From positions 186,001-250,000 of the forward strand of contig NZ_JAJEKE010000001.1 of assembly GCF_024363565.1 (NCBI RefSeq): DNA of 64,000 nucleotides, written 5' to 3'. Below are positions 29,427 through 37,578 of the stretch, piece after piece. Position numbers and translations under genes: made by a program. Every line of letters begins with the position of its first letter. The stretch's first letter is position 1. This DNA is from Lutispora saccharofermentans (GTDB lineage: Bacteria; Bacillota; Clostridia; Lutisporales; Lutisporaceae). Under the pieces are notes generated by a model. It did not search any database. It was not told the origin of the DNA and saw only the letters and a list, made by a program, of their open reading frames with translations.

Positions 29427-29846
29427 TCATTTTGCTTTTTTTCTATGAGGTATTGCATAGCTTATTATCCTATCTTTATAGGTCCTCCCCATCCTTCTCA
29501 GCAATGGTATCCCGGGCATAAATTCAAGAAATCTCGATGAATTTTCAATAATCAAGCCGCTCATTTTCGCAGAATCATTGATAATGTCCTTCAGCTTCTT
29601 TTCTTCTTCTAATTGAGCAAACAGATTATCTATCACCAGTTCAGTTTTTGATGAGAGTTTATCCATATATTCATTATCTTCATTGAACAGAGACTTAAGG
29701 CTTTGATCAATAGAATAAAGCATTTTCAGTTCATCCATACAGCTTTTGCATACTTTCAAATGTTCAGATAGAAAAATCAGCTCTAAGGGTTCGATATTAT
29801 CATCAATCAATGCCTGCAGCAGTGATGTATCAAATTTACACTTCAT
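29427..29846 (-). CDS. Zinc-finger (ZAS/zf-HC2) anti-sigma factor without membrane segment
   Basis: 139 residues. The N-terminal zinc motif H29-x3-C33-x2-C36 (EHLKVCKSCMDEL) is the ZAS signature. No hydrophobic helix long enough for a membrane anchor follows, so it appears cytoplasmic. It lies directly after the ECF sigma gene, with the sigma TGA overlapping an upstream ATG. I prefer the ATG at 29846, which has GGAGG at 7 nt. It probably holds the sigma factor and may sense redox or zinc through the motif. Confidence 0.8.
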   Translation of the reverse strand: MKCKFDTSLLQALIDDNIEPLELIFLSEHLKVCKSCMDELKMLYSIDQSLKSLFNEDNEYMDKLSSKTELVIDNLFAQLEEEKKLKDIINDSAKMSGLIIENSSRFLEFMPGIPLLRRMGRTYKDRIISYAIPHRKKAK

Positions 29847-29848
29847 AT

Positions 29849-30418
29849 TCATACCTCCATTTCTCTGGATAAATATTCTTTCAGCGCATTTCGTGCTCTG
29901 TATAAATCTGTTTTAACTGTCCCTATCGGTTGATCCAGAGCTAAAGCGATATCTTTATACGTCAAATCTTCATAGTATCTTAATGATATAACCATTCTTT
30001 GCCGTGGTGTCAATTCTTTTAACAGCTTCTCAATCGTCATTTTCAACTCTATCTCTTCTATCTTATATTCCAAATCCTCACATGAAGGCAATATTTCCTC
30101 AAGAGGCACATTATTATCAGCTACGGCGTTTAGGGATATGACATTGCTTTTAATCTCTCTTGTAAAATTCAGGCAGGTATTAACCGCAACCTTTCTAATC
30201 CATGGATGAAAGGGTTTGTCGATATTGTATTTATCAATAAATCTAAAAATTTTTATATATATTTCCTGTACTAAATCCAATGCATCATGTTCATTTCCTG
30301 CATATCTGAAGCATAATGTGAAAAGATATCTTTCGTATGATTTGCACAGTTCTGAAAATGCCTGCTTGTCTCTTTTCTTACAGGATAAAAGCAGTTCTTT
30401 GCTAATTTGATCGTTCAC
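29849..30418 (-). CDS. ECF-type RNA polymerase sigma factor
   Basis: 189 residues. Region 2 (ELCKSYERYLFTLCFRYAGN to ALDLVQEIYIKIFRFIDKY) binds the core enzyme and the -10 element. Region 4 (LTPRQRMVISLRYYEDLTYK with IALALDQPIGTVKTDLYRAR) is the -35 reading HTH. GTG start at 30418 with GGAGGTGAT 4 nt upstream. Operon with a zinc-finger anti-sigma partner. The signal it answers is unknown. Confidence 0.93.
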   Translation of the reverse strand: MNDQISKELLLSCKKRDKQAFSELCKSYERYLFTLCFRYAGNEHDALDLVQEIYIKIFRFIDKYNIDKPFHPWIRKVAVNTCLNFTREIKSNVISLNAVADNNVPLEEILPSCEDLEYKIEEIELKMTIEKLLKELTPRQRMVISLRYYEDLTYKDIALALDQPIGTVKTDLYRARNALKEYLSREMEV

Positions 30419-30550
30419 GCCATCACCTCCATGTATAAAGAATACAATATTTTCATAGAAAATGTTTCAATTTAAACTATTTTTTTATACATTTATTTAA
30501 AATTCTAATGGAAAAAATATATTCAGACTACTATTGAAAGGGTGATTGAT

Positions 30551-30970
30551 TTGAAAATCAGAGAGATTATGAGCCGCGATGTAAGAACTATTTCATCGGA
30601 TGCGACCATAAAAGACGCTGCAAATATAATGAATACAATGGATATTGGATCTGTCCCTGTCCTTGAAGACAACAAATTGGTGGGAATCATTACTGACAGA
30701 GATATTGTGCTCCGCTCTGTAGCACAAGGCCAGGACTCAAATCAGAAAATATCTAATGTTATGACGAGAGATATAGAAACCGTCTGCTCAGACACTGAAG
30801 TCCATGAAGCAGCCGATATAATGTCCAAAAAACAGATACGCAGGCTACCCGTTGTTGACGGTGACAGCTTAGTAGGCATAATAGCTATCGGAGACTTGGC
30901 TGTCGAAGGCATGTATGCGGATGAAGCCGGCGAAGCCTTGCATGATATATCAAAGGATACCTTGTCTTAG
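30551..30970 (+). CDS. Two-CBS-domain protein
   Basis: 139 residues made of two CBS motifs (about 6-58 and 70-122), each with the pattern PVLEDNKLVGIITDRDI or PVVDGDSLVGIIAIGDLA. Such small proteins bind adenine nucleotides or related ligands and regulate partners. I choose the TTG at 30551 (GGTGAT 4 nt upstream) over the GTG at 30542, which would sit on the ribosome binding site. Followed by an unlabelled 7-bp hairpin (30981-30997). Confidence 0.88.
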   Translation: MKIREIMSRDVRTISSDATIKDAANIMNTMDIGSVPVLEDNKLVGIITDRDIVLRSVAQGQDSNQKISNVMTRDIETVCSDTEVHEAADIMSKKQIRRLPVVDGDSLVGIIAIGDLAVEGMYADEAGEALHDISKDTLS

Positions 30971-30980
30971 TCCGAAAAGT

Positions 30981-30997
30981 CTCCGGCTTAGCCGGAG
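30981..30997 (+). terminator. Hairpin after the CBS gene
   Basis: Perfect 7-bp stem CTCCGGC/GCCGGAG with a TTA loop, 11 bp after the stop codon. The tail (GCTTATTGCTTT) is a weak U-tract, so termination is only probable. Confidence 0.5.
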
Positions 30998-31053
30998 GCT
31001 TATTGCTTTGATTGATATGAATATAAATCTGTTATCAGGTTAAAATGTATATG

Positions 31054-31183
31054 TTGAACGAGACTTCATTCAGTGGGGTATGGGAGGCCCCACTGAATGT
31101 TAGTCGAGTCCATGCTGGACTTAACCGCCCTTTGGCGCCCGCCGCCTTTAGAGGCGGGAGGCTTAGGGCGGGTTAGTTCAGTG
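31054..31183 (+). repeat. Multi-hairpin structured element upstream of the DUF421 gene
   Basis: Three consecutive hairpins: 12-bp CATTCAGTGGGG/CCCCACTGAATG (31067-31099, 9-nt loop); 6-bp AGTCCA/TGGACT (31107-31121); and TAACCGCCCT (31122-31131) pairing with AGGGCGGGTTA (31165-31175) around an inner CCGCC/GGCGG stem. It starts with a 23-bp motif (31054-31076) found inverted and intact at 59169-59191. GC content is well above the neighbourhood. No coding potential convinced me. Confidence 0.75.
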
Positions 31184-31204
31184 TTGAAGATGAGGTGCTT
31201 TATA

Positions 31205-31900
31205 ATGCTAATCGTTTTTGTTAGAACTATAATTCTATATTTTTTAATAGTATTGATAATGAGGCTGATGGGCAAAAGGCAAATAGGACAACTTCAGCCT
31301 TCAGAGCTGGTTGTGGCCTTAGTTATAGCAGATCTGGCAGCAATCCCTATGGGGAACGTCGGCATACCGCTGCTCACAGGCATAATACCAATTCTCACCT
31401 TATTTATCTGTGAGGCATTGCTATCTTACATATCCTTAAAGAGTCAGCCGGCCAGAAGGTTTATATCGGGCAAGCCCAGCATAGTGGTTGAAAAAGGAAA
31501 AATACTTGAAAACGAATTGCGAAAACAGCGATTCAATATTGACGATCTGATGGAGCAGCTTAGGTTAAAGGATGTAAGCGATATAAGCGATGTAGAATAT
31601 GCCCTGCTGGAAACAGGGGGGCAAATCAGCGTAATTCTCAAGACTAATAAAAAGCCGGTAATCAGGGAGGACCTGAATATAAATGCCGCATATGAAGGTC
31701 TGCCCATATCATTGATCATAGACGGTCATATAAATTTACAAAATCTTTCTATAGCAGGCCATGATAAAAATTGGTTGGCAAAGCAGCTGGATAACAGCGA
31801 CATAAAATCCTCCGATGATGTTTTATTTGCTTATATCTCCCAAGACAACAAGTTTATGTTTCAACTAAAAGACAAAACAAAAGGTGATGATGATAAATGA
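31205..31900 (+). CDS. DUF421 (YetF-like) membrane protein
   Basis: 231 residues: about three N-terminal membrane helices (residues 1-75, with MGKRQIGQLQPSELVVALVI) and a cytoplasmic DUF421 domain (GKPSIVVEKGKILENELRKQ, LMEQLRLKDVSDISDVEYAL). The frame is open back to 31097 through the structured element, but the ATG at 31205 has GAGGTG 7 nt upstream and gives the family N-terminus. Stop overlaps the next start (ATGA). Function of the family is not settled. Confidence 0.9.
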   Translation: MLIVFVRTIILYFLIVLIMRLMGKRQIGQLQPSELVVALVIADLAAIPMGNVGIPLLTGIIPILTLFICEALLSYISLKSQPARRFISGKPSIVVEKGKILENELRKQRFNIDDLMEQLRLKDVSDISDVEYALLETGGQISVILKTNKKPVIREDLNINAAYEGLPISLIIDGHINLQNLSIAGHDKNWLAKQLDNSDIKSSDDVLFAYISQDNKFMFQLKDKTKGDDDK

Positions 31901-32277
31901 AACCATTATTATATACGGTCATACTGACATTGGCAATAATAGGCTCAGGCATATTTACAATAAATATGCTGAAAAAGGACGCAGAGGCATTATATAACTT
32001 CGTACTGGAAATGGAAAGCGATATAATGGCTGAAAAATGGGAGGATGCCGGCGAAAAAGGTGATAAGCTCCATAACCAGTGGAAAAAATATAAAAAGGTC
32101 TGGCCAATGCTCATTGACCATTTGGAGATAGATAATCTGGACATTCAGATTTCCGAACTGGAGTCTTTTTTGATAAGCAGGGACAAAACTCAAGCCTTAT
32201 CAAAATTATCTATATTGAAGCTGCTGGTAAAACATATACCTGAGAAAGAATCCTTTACACTGCAAAATATCCTGTAA
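31897..32277 (+). CDS. DUF4363 family protein
   Basis: 126 residues with one N-terminal membrane helix or signal anchor (about residues 4-24) and a helical extracytoplasmic part (EKWEDAGEKGDKLHNQWKKY, SRDKTQALSKLSILKLLVKH). It overlaps the DUF421 gene by 4 bp. The DUF421-DUF4363 pair suggests one membrane complex. No function is known. Confidence 0.82.
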   Translation: MKPLLYTVILTLAIIGSGIFTINMLKKDAEALYNFVLEMESDIMAEKWEDAGEKGDKLHNQWKKYKKVWPMLIDHLEIDNLDIQISELESFLISRDKTQALSKLSILKLLVKHIPEKESFTLQNIL

Positions 32278-32280
32278 AGG

Positions 32281-33168
32281 CTAAAAACCCAATACATCAC
32301 ATAGCAGCTTTATGTCCCTGGGTATTTTTGCATGCAACTCTATATCTGATCCTGTTGCAGGATGGATAAAAAATATTTTTTCTGCATGGAGCGCCTGCCT
32401 TTGTATCATCTCTCTGCTGCCTCCGTACAACTCATCCCCAAACAAGGGATGACCGGAAGAAGACATATGGACCCTTATCTGATGTGTGCGCCCTGTGACA
32501 AGGTTGACCCTAAGCAAAGTTGCTGCTTCCTTCTTTTTAATCGACTTATAAGAAGTAACTGCCCTTTGTCCATCTTGGCTTACTGTTCGCCTTATGGTGT
32601 GACTGCCCTCCCTTTTTATAGGCAGGTCGATAATGCCGACTTCTTTTTCCATTAAGCCCTCAACAACAGCAATATACTCCTTCCGAAATGAAAATTTCTC
32701 CTTGGACATCATATACTGAACATGAGAGTTTTTTGCAAAAAGCACAAGCCCTGATGTATCCTTGTCAAGCCTGTTTATAGGTCTGATTTTAATATTCTTA
32801 CCCTTATCCCGCCAGTAGTAAGCCAAAGCATTGGCAACAGTTCCCGTAAAATGGCCTTTCGTGGGGTGCACCGGCATCCCTGCTTCTTTATTTACAACAA
32901 TGAGATAATCATCTTCATAAATTATATCAAGGGCAAAAGCTTCCGGTAAAATATTTTCTGATCCCTTGTCCATCAAAAAAATCTCGACTCTATCGCCCAT
33001 TGTCAGCCTTGCATTGACATAAGCTGCTTCGTCGTTTAATAGTATAGCCGAATTCTTCTTCAGATTGACCAGGTTCCTATGAGAAACTCCTAATTTATTT
33101 ATCAGAAAATCCTTTATGCATCTGCCTGAATATTGCTCATCAATGATATATTCATTATGCTCCTTCAA
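32281..33168 (-). CDS. RluA family pseudouridine synthase (first of three)
   Basis: 295 residues, an S4-like N-terminus (about 1-75) and the catalytic domain with RLDKDTSGLVLFAKN (catalytic Asp) and LVTGRTHQIRVHMSSSGHPL. It probably modifies 23S rRNA or tRNA uridines; the site cannot be told from sequence. TTG start at 33168 overlaps the stop of the upstream paralogue (TTGA) with AAGGAGG 10 nt before. Convergent with DUF4363 with only 3 bp between stops. Confidence 0.93.
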   Translation of the reverse strand: MKEHNEYIIDEQYSGRCIKDFLINKLGVSHRNLVNLKKNSAILLNDEAAYVNARLTMGDRVEIFLMDKGSENILPEAFALDIIYEDDYLIVVNKEAGMPVHPTKGHFTGTVANALAYYWRDKGKNIKIRPINRLDKDTSGLVLFAKNSHVQYMMSKEKFSFRKEYIAVVEGLMEKEVGIIDLPIKREGSHTIRRTVSQDGQRAVTSYKSIKKKEAATLLRVNLVTGRTHQIRVHMSSSGHPLFGDELYGGSREMIQRQALHAEKIFFIHPATGSDIELHAKIPRDIKLLCDVLGF

Positions 33169-34052
33169 TTTAATAAATCCTCCTTAAGCCCTTTCAGCAG
33201 CATCAAAATATCGGAGGGAAGCTGAGATTTAATGGCTATACGCTCATCTCTGACCGGATGTGTGAAGCTGAGTTCAGATGCATGAAGAGCCTGTCTCTTT
33301 ATTCTAGCATCGTCCCCTCCATATAGGGTGTCACCTAATATAGGATGTCCCAAACCGCTCAAATGAACTCTTATTTGATGGGTTCTCCCGGTTTTTATAG
33401 ATAGGGCTAAAAGCGATGCAGAAGCATACTCTTCTAATACCTCATATTCAGTAACTGCAAATTTTCCCTCATCTGATAGATATCTTTTACCGGCCTCATC
33501 CGGATGATCGCTTATAAGAGATTCTATCCTGCCTTTTTTATTCTTCGGTATTCCCGAAACCACAGCCATATATTTCTTTTCCAGGCTCCCGGCAGAATAT
33601 CTGTCCATCAAGCTATGTATTCGAGAGCTCTTTGGTATAATAACTATTCCTGAGGTATTCATATCAATTCTGTTAAAAAACCTCACGGGCTCATTTATAT
33701 CCTTCTCATCAAAATAGTATCTCAGCCCATTTGCCAGAGTCCCTTTCTTGTGGTTTTTTGTTGGATGAACTACCATATAAGGCGGCTTGTCGACTGCTAC
33801 TATATCATCATCTTCATATAAGATGTCAATCTCCATCTTCTGTGGAGCTATATTATCTTTTTTCAGATCTTCTTCAATGAGAAGAAGGTCGCCGTCTTTC
33901 AGCCGCGAATCTCCATACGCTTTTTTCCCGTTAATTTGAATTCCTCTCCCCAATAGAGCCTTAGCTCCTCTTGAGGATAGATCCATATCTTCCTTCAAGT
34001 ATGCTATCAACGATTTCCTGCTCATACCTAATTTAACTATGTGATTTTTCAT
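33165..34052 (-). CDS. RluA family pseudouridine synthase (second of three)
   Basis: 295 residues with an N-terminal S4-like segment (KSLIAYLKEDMDLSSRGAKA, GIQINGKKAY) and the catalytic motif NRIDMNTSGIVIIPKS, plus TGRTHQIRVHLSGLGHPILG. Same length and layout as its downstream neighbour but clearly diverged, so an old tandem duplication. The ATG at 34052 has GAGGT at 7 nt and lies inside the end of the NhaC gene (20-bp overlap). Confidence 0.93.
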   Translation of the reverse strand: MKNHIVKLGMSRKSLIAYLKEDMDLSSRGAKALLGRGIQINGKKAYGDSRLKDGDLLLIEEDLKKDNIAPQKMEIDILYEDDDIVAVDKPPYMVVHPTKNHKKGTLANGLRYYFDEKDINEPVRFFNRIDMNTSGIVIIPKSSRIHSLMDRYSAGSLEKKYMAVVSGIPKNKKGRIESLISDHPDEAGKRYLSDEGKFAVTEYEVLEEYASASLLALSIKTGRTHQIRVHLSGLGHPILGDTLYGGDDARIKRQALHASELSFTHPVRDERIAIKSQLPSDILMLLKGLKEDLLN

Positions 34053-35433
34053 TTATATTACCTCTTTTAAGCTCTAAACTATTATTTTGAAAAAATAGTA
34101 TGTTTGCTGCTGATATTATAGGCATGATATAGGATAAAAATGCATATGGCAAATAGCTTATCACCGATACCCCCATAATAGATGCCGGCGTCAAGGCTGC
34201 AACATTCCAAGGTATTATGGAGCTCACCATGACTCCTGAATCTGAAAGCAATCTGGCAAACTCTTTCTTGTCGATTCCCATAGCTTTATATCTCTCCAAC
34301 AGCACTCCGGATGGTATTATTATTGATATCACCTGATTGCACATAAACAATGCCGAAACAATACTAAAGCCTACAGTAAAGAGCATAAGCTCTCTTGATG
34401 TTTTGATCCTTTTCAATACAGGCTTGATTAAGGTTTCCACCATTTTGGTACCTTCAAATACTCCATTTAATGAAGTAGCACATACGATCACAATGAGCAT
34501 GGTTCTAAAAGAAACAAGTCCTCCTCCTGCAAGGACAACACTGTATTCGGCAGGTATTGAGGGATGGAATCCCACAAATGCCGCCTTTACCAATTCAATA
34601 ATAGAAATCCTCTGGTAGGCAATAGAGAAAATTGCTCCAATAGCAACTGATGCTGCCATAGTATACAAAGGCGTAAACTTTAAAACATAGAAAACCATCA
34701 GTATAACAGGAGGTATCAAAAGCAAAGGCGATATACGTACATATTGGGTCATCAAATTTTTATAATCTATGATATTATCCGCATTGGCGCTCATATCAGC
34801 ATAATTCAGCCCTATGACAAAATAAAAAATGATGGCCAATGCCGCTCCTATAGATATAGTTTTCAATAAATATTTGAAATTTTCATGGGGATTTGTTTCG
34901 GTCATGGTTGAAACAAGATTGAATACACTTGATATAGGTGATGACCTGTCCCCAAAAAAGGCTCCGGATACTACCGTACCGGCTATAGCAGGAAGCGGGA
35001 TATTCATTGCGCTTCCTAATCCGAGCAGGACGATACCAACACTACTTACCGTACCGGTAGAAGTTCCCATGAGCATAGATATTGCTGAGGATATAATAAA
35101 TGAGGATACAAGAAATATCCTCTCGTTTATCATTCCAAAGCTGTAATACAGCATAGCAGGTATTACACCGCCGATTTTCCATATGCCTATCAGCATAGCT
35201 ATCATTGATAGCATGATCAATACCTTGGAGCTTTTTTTCAAGCCTGCATATGCAAAATTGATCAATATCCTTATATCATATCCGTTAATAATTCCGACAA
35301 TAAATGATGCAATTAATCCTATAATAAGTCCAAAATACAACGGTTTATTAAAAACAAATATATTAAGAATCAGAGAAACGCTCAAAGTTACTATTACAGC
35401 CACGCACTGAAAGTATGGTATATTTTTTTTCAT
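34033..35433 (-). CDS. NhaC-type Na+/H+ antiporter
   Basis: 466 residues with 11-12 predicted membrane helices. NhaC-like features are the ISMLMGTSTGTVSSVGIVLL stretch, the PAIAGTVVSGAFFGDRSSPI loop and the late IIPWNVAALTPASIMGV. It is expected to expel Na+ (or exchange malate/lactate in some relatives). In this genome a Na+ circuit is plausible given the Na+-type V-ATPase. Cotranscribed with two pseudouridine synthases, an odd pairing. Confidence 0.88.
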   Translation of the reverse strand: MKKNIPYFQCVAVIVTLSVSLILNIFVFNKPLYFGLIIGLIASFIVGIINGYDIRILINFAYAGLKKSSKVLIMLSMIAMLIGIWKIGGVIPAMLYYSFGMINERIFLVSSFIISSAISMLMGTSTGTVSSVGIVLLGLGSAMNIPLPAIAGTVVSGAFFGDRSSPISSVFNLVSTMTETNPHENFKYLLKTISIGAALAIIFYFVIGLNYADMSANADNIIDYKNLMTQYVRISPLLLIPPVILMVFYVLKFTPLYTMAASVAIGAIFSIAYQRISIIELVKAAFVGFHPSIPAEYSVVLAGGGLVSFRTMLIVIVCATSLNGVFEGTKMVETLIKPVLKRIKTSRELMLFTVGFSIVSALFMCNQVISIIIPSGVLLERYKAMGIDKKEFARLLSDSGVMVSSIIPWNVAALTPASIMGVSVISYLPYAFLSYIMPIISAANILFFQNNSLELKRGNINEKSHS

Positions 35434-35488
35434 ATAGACTTCCCCTATTCCCTAATAGGATAAATTCACTATTTAAACAGCCATAATA

Positions 35489-35518
35489 ATTCTAATACAT
35501 ATGCTATAAAATATACAA
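35489..35518 (-). promoter_or_regulatory. Candidate promoter for nhaC
   Basis: Minus strand: TTGTAT, 18-bp spacer, TAGAAT, about 55 bp upstream of the start codon. Confidence 0.4.
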
Positions 35519-35529
35519 GGCAAAAAGAT

Positions 35530-35556
35530 AAAAAGCAGATAAATCATCTGCTTTTT
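35530..35556 (-). terminator. Intrinsic terminator after the small 54-residue gene
   Basis: 11-bp stem AAAAAGCAGAT/ATCTGCTTTTT with a 5-nt loop, just 3' of the small minus-strand gene. The minus-strand tail is T-rich. Confidence 0.8.
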
Positions 35557-35560
35557 TAAC

Positions 35561-35725
35561 TTAAATTATTGGATTAACTGCTGTACAGCTCTTACTTCCA
35601 TTTTGCATCTGCTTTGCACGCTTCAATGTCTCGTCAGAAGACAACCGCTCTTGTAGCTTTAATAGTCTGATTATGTTTTGGTAGGCTTCCGGTTTTGAAA
35701 GTAATGCTTTATTATTATCCTTCAT
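35561..35725 (-). CDS. Small hypothetical protein
   Basis: 54 residues, hydrophilic, mostly helical: KDNNKALLSKPEAYQNIIRL and a tail ending SCTAVNPII. The frame is open upstream to 35809, but GAGGTG is 5 nt before the ATG at 35725 (another ATG is directly upstream), and a strong terminator follows the stop. This makes it a credible monocistronic small gene. I do not recognise the family. Confidence 0.6.
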   Translation of the reverse strand: MKDNNKALLSKPEAYQNIIRLLKLQERLSSDETLKRAKQMQNGSKSCTAVNPII

Positions 35726-35868
35726 CATAACACCTCGCTTTAAATCCGACTTTGATAATAATAAAATGCCTTTCAACCTTGATAAACACCTCCGAAATTC
35801 TGAAAGCATTTAATTCACTTTATATATGATTTTACTGCAATAGCTCTTTACCAACAGTTTGTAAATTT

Positions 35869-35960
35869 CTGTTGTGTTGGCTGATAACGATTGCAGAGCT
35901 CCGAAACTAAGACTTTGTAAGCTCCTTCACAATGTACTCTTTTATCAGCCAGCACAGCAG
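35869..35960 (+). repeat. Palindromic dispersed element, copy A
   Basis: Arms CTGTTGTGTTGGCTGATAA and TTATCAGCCAGCACAGCAG pair over 19 positions (17 Watson-Crick, 2 G-U). The interior CGATTGCAGAG and CCGAAACTAAGA are shared with copy B. It lies in the otherwise empty 35810-36135 gap, where I see only AT-rich sequence and one 19-codon frame. Confidence 0.8.
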
Positions 35961-36135
35961 ATTGAAATCTAAATTTTGCAATAAAATTATATATTAATTA
36001 TATACTATTGTTAGGATTTTTTCTCGGTGTTCAGCCTTCCATAGCCGTTGTTATAGCTCCCAATAGTCATTAATCCCTATTTATTCGAGATAGGATATTG
36101 ACTTTATATGAAGTCCTCTGTAATGTTCCGTCTTC

Positions 36136-37104
36136 CTATAGGGTTCGCTGACCGAAGAGATGCTTAATTATTGCTTCATATTCTTCTGGCATGCTGCTGT
36201 GCCATGTCTTGTTTTTTAAATATTGCAATTCTTTAGGAGGATTATTGAAGATTAATATATGAGCCATTAGAAATTGATGGTTCAGTCCAAACCTCTTCTC
36301 AAAATATTCATTAACCCTTTTATCTCCATATTTGGCATCGCCTATTACAGGATGGCCGATGCTTGATAGATGAGCCCTTATTTGATGGAATCTCCCTGTG
36401 ACCAGTTCAACCGAGAGCAAGGAATATTCAACATTATCACACTTTTTCTCATAATATGTTTTGGCTTCCTTTCCTCTTTCATCCCCTTCCCCTGCTAAAA
36501 ATGCTTTTCTGCTGTTTTCATTCTTTTCTAATAGACCTATTATTTCCCCATTTGCTTCCGTAATGCCCTTTACTACACACAGATAAAGCTTTTTCAGGCT
36601 TCTCGCCCTTATCATCTCGTTGATGGCTTTGAGACTTTTGTAATTTTTTGCAGCAATAACTAAGCCCGCAGTATTTCTATCCAACCTGTTGCATATAGCA
36701 GGCGAAAATGTTGGAGAGCTACTAAGCCCTTCAGCAGATTCTAAATAGTGCTGTATCCTGTATATAAGCGTGTCCTTATCCTGGGCGCTTTGAGGATGGC
36801 TTAGCAGTCCGGCAGGCTTATCAACAATTATAATATTTTCATCCTCGTAAACTATTTTGATATCCCCGCATTTGGCCGCCTTCTTCTTAGGCAGAGGCTC
36901 GACTCCCATATCGATATTATTCAAAGTAACTATGTCTCCAACAACAAGCATATTGGCTTCCCTAGATTTCTTACCGTTTACTTTTATCTTGCCTGTTCTT
37001 ATGCGTTTGTATATTTCGCTCAAGGATGCTTTTTTCAACAGCTTCCTCAGGAATCGATCCAGCCTTTGGCCTGCTTCATTTTCTGTGATCCTTATATCCC
37101 TCAT
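36136..37104 (-). CDS. RluA family pseudouridine synthase with S4 domain (third)
   Basis: 322 residues: an N-terminal S4 domain (QRLDRFLRKLLKKASLSEIY, GKIKVNGKKS) and a catalytic domain with NRLDRNTAGLVIAAKN and TGRFHQIRAHLSSIGHPVIG. It resembles RluC/D-type enzymes. Separate from the nhaC-linked pair and about 2 kb away. Expressed with or after the cupin gene (16 bp upstream on the same strand). Confidence 0.93.
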   Translation of the reverse strand: MRDIRITENEAGQRLDRFLRKLLKKASLSEIYKRIRTGKIKVNGKKSREANMLVVGDIVTLNNIDMGVEPLPKKKAAKCGDIKIVYEDENIIIVDKPAGLLSHPQSAQDKDTLIYRIQHYLESAEGLSSSPTFSPAICNRLDRNTAGLVIAAKNYKSLKAINEMIRARSLKKLYLCVVKGITEANGEIIGLLEKNENSRKAFLAGEGDERGKEAKTYYEKKCDNVEYSLLSVELVTGRFHQIRAHLSSIGHPVIGDAKYGDKRVNEYFEKRFGLNHQFLMAHILIFNNPPKELQYLKNKTWHSSMPEEYEAIIKHLFGQRTL

Positions 37105-37120
37105 TTGATCTCCGCCTTAA

Positions 37121-37462
37121 TCAACAATTCGCCGGTGAAAACACTGCATATAAAAGTATTTCCCCTTCACCTGTGTTAATAAGCCCATGCTCTTCTCCCG
37201 GATGGGCTATGATGCAATCTCCGGCTGCGGCCTTTACCCTTTCTCCATTTGCCAAAACCAGGCCCTCGCCTTTCATTATATAAAACACCTCAAGTATTTC
37301 GTGGGTGTGAGGCACAATTTCTCCATCCTTTTCTATTTTCACTATATGAGCTGATAATCTGTCATTTTCTTTGGAAGTAGCCAGATGCCTGAGGAATACA
37401 TCCCTATGCTTAGGATTCCTAATCCACTCCAGTGACTCTTGATTTCTTATTATGGTACTCAT
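37121..37462 (-). CDS. Cupin-domain protein
   Basis: 113 residues with one cupin barrel. Motif 1 is VPHTHEILEVFYIMKGEG (His, His, Glu) and motif 2 is PGEEHGLINTG. Small cupins bind metals or small ligands and may be isomerases or sensors; no substrate can be told. ATG start with GGAGGGG upstream. Confidence 0.82.
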   Translation of the reverse strand: MSTIIRNQESLEWIRNPKHRDVFLRHLATSKENDRLSAHIVKIEKDGEIVPHTHEILEVFYIMKGEGLVLANGERVKAAAGDCIIAHPGEEHGLINTGEGEILLYAVFSPANC

Positions 37463-37523
37463 ATTATCCCCTCCAGTATTATATTAATCTATATATTTTG
37501 AATTATATCATATAGAAGGAAGC

Positions 37524-37562
37524 AAAAATCATCTCTGCCAGAATATATCCAGTGGAGATGAT
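37524..37562 (-). terminator. Terminator after clpB
   Basis: 8-bp stem ATCATCTC/GAGATGAT with a 19-nt loop, followed on the minus strand by TTTTTGC. Confidence 0.6.
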
Positions 37563-37578
37563 CTTATCTGTAGCAGCC

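Noticed and set aside
31097..31204. N-terminal extension of the DUF421 protein through the hairpin element
   Set aside because: The extra 36 residues are not family-like and a proper ribosome binding site precedes the ATG at 31205.
36011..36070. 19-residue minus-strand frame (begins MTIGSYNNGYGR) in the gap before element A
   Set aside because: Has a weak AGGGATTA upstream and no homologue I can recall; too short to support.
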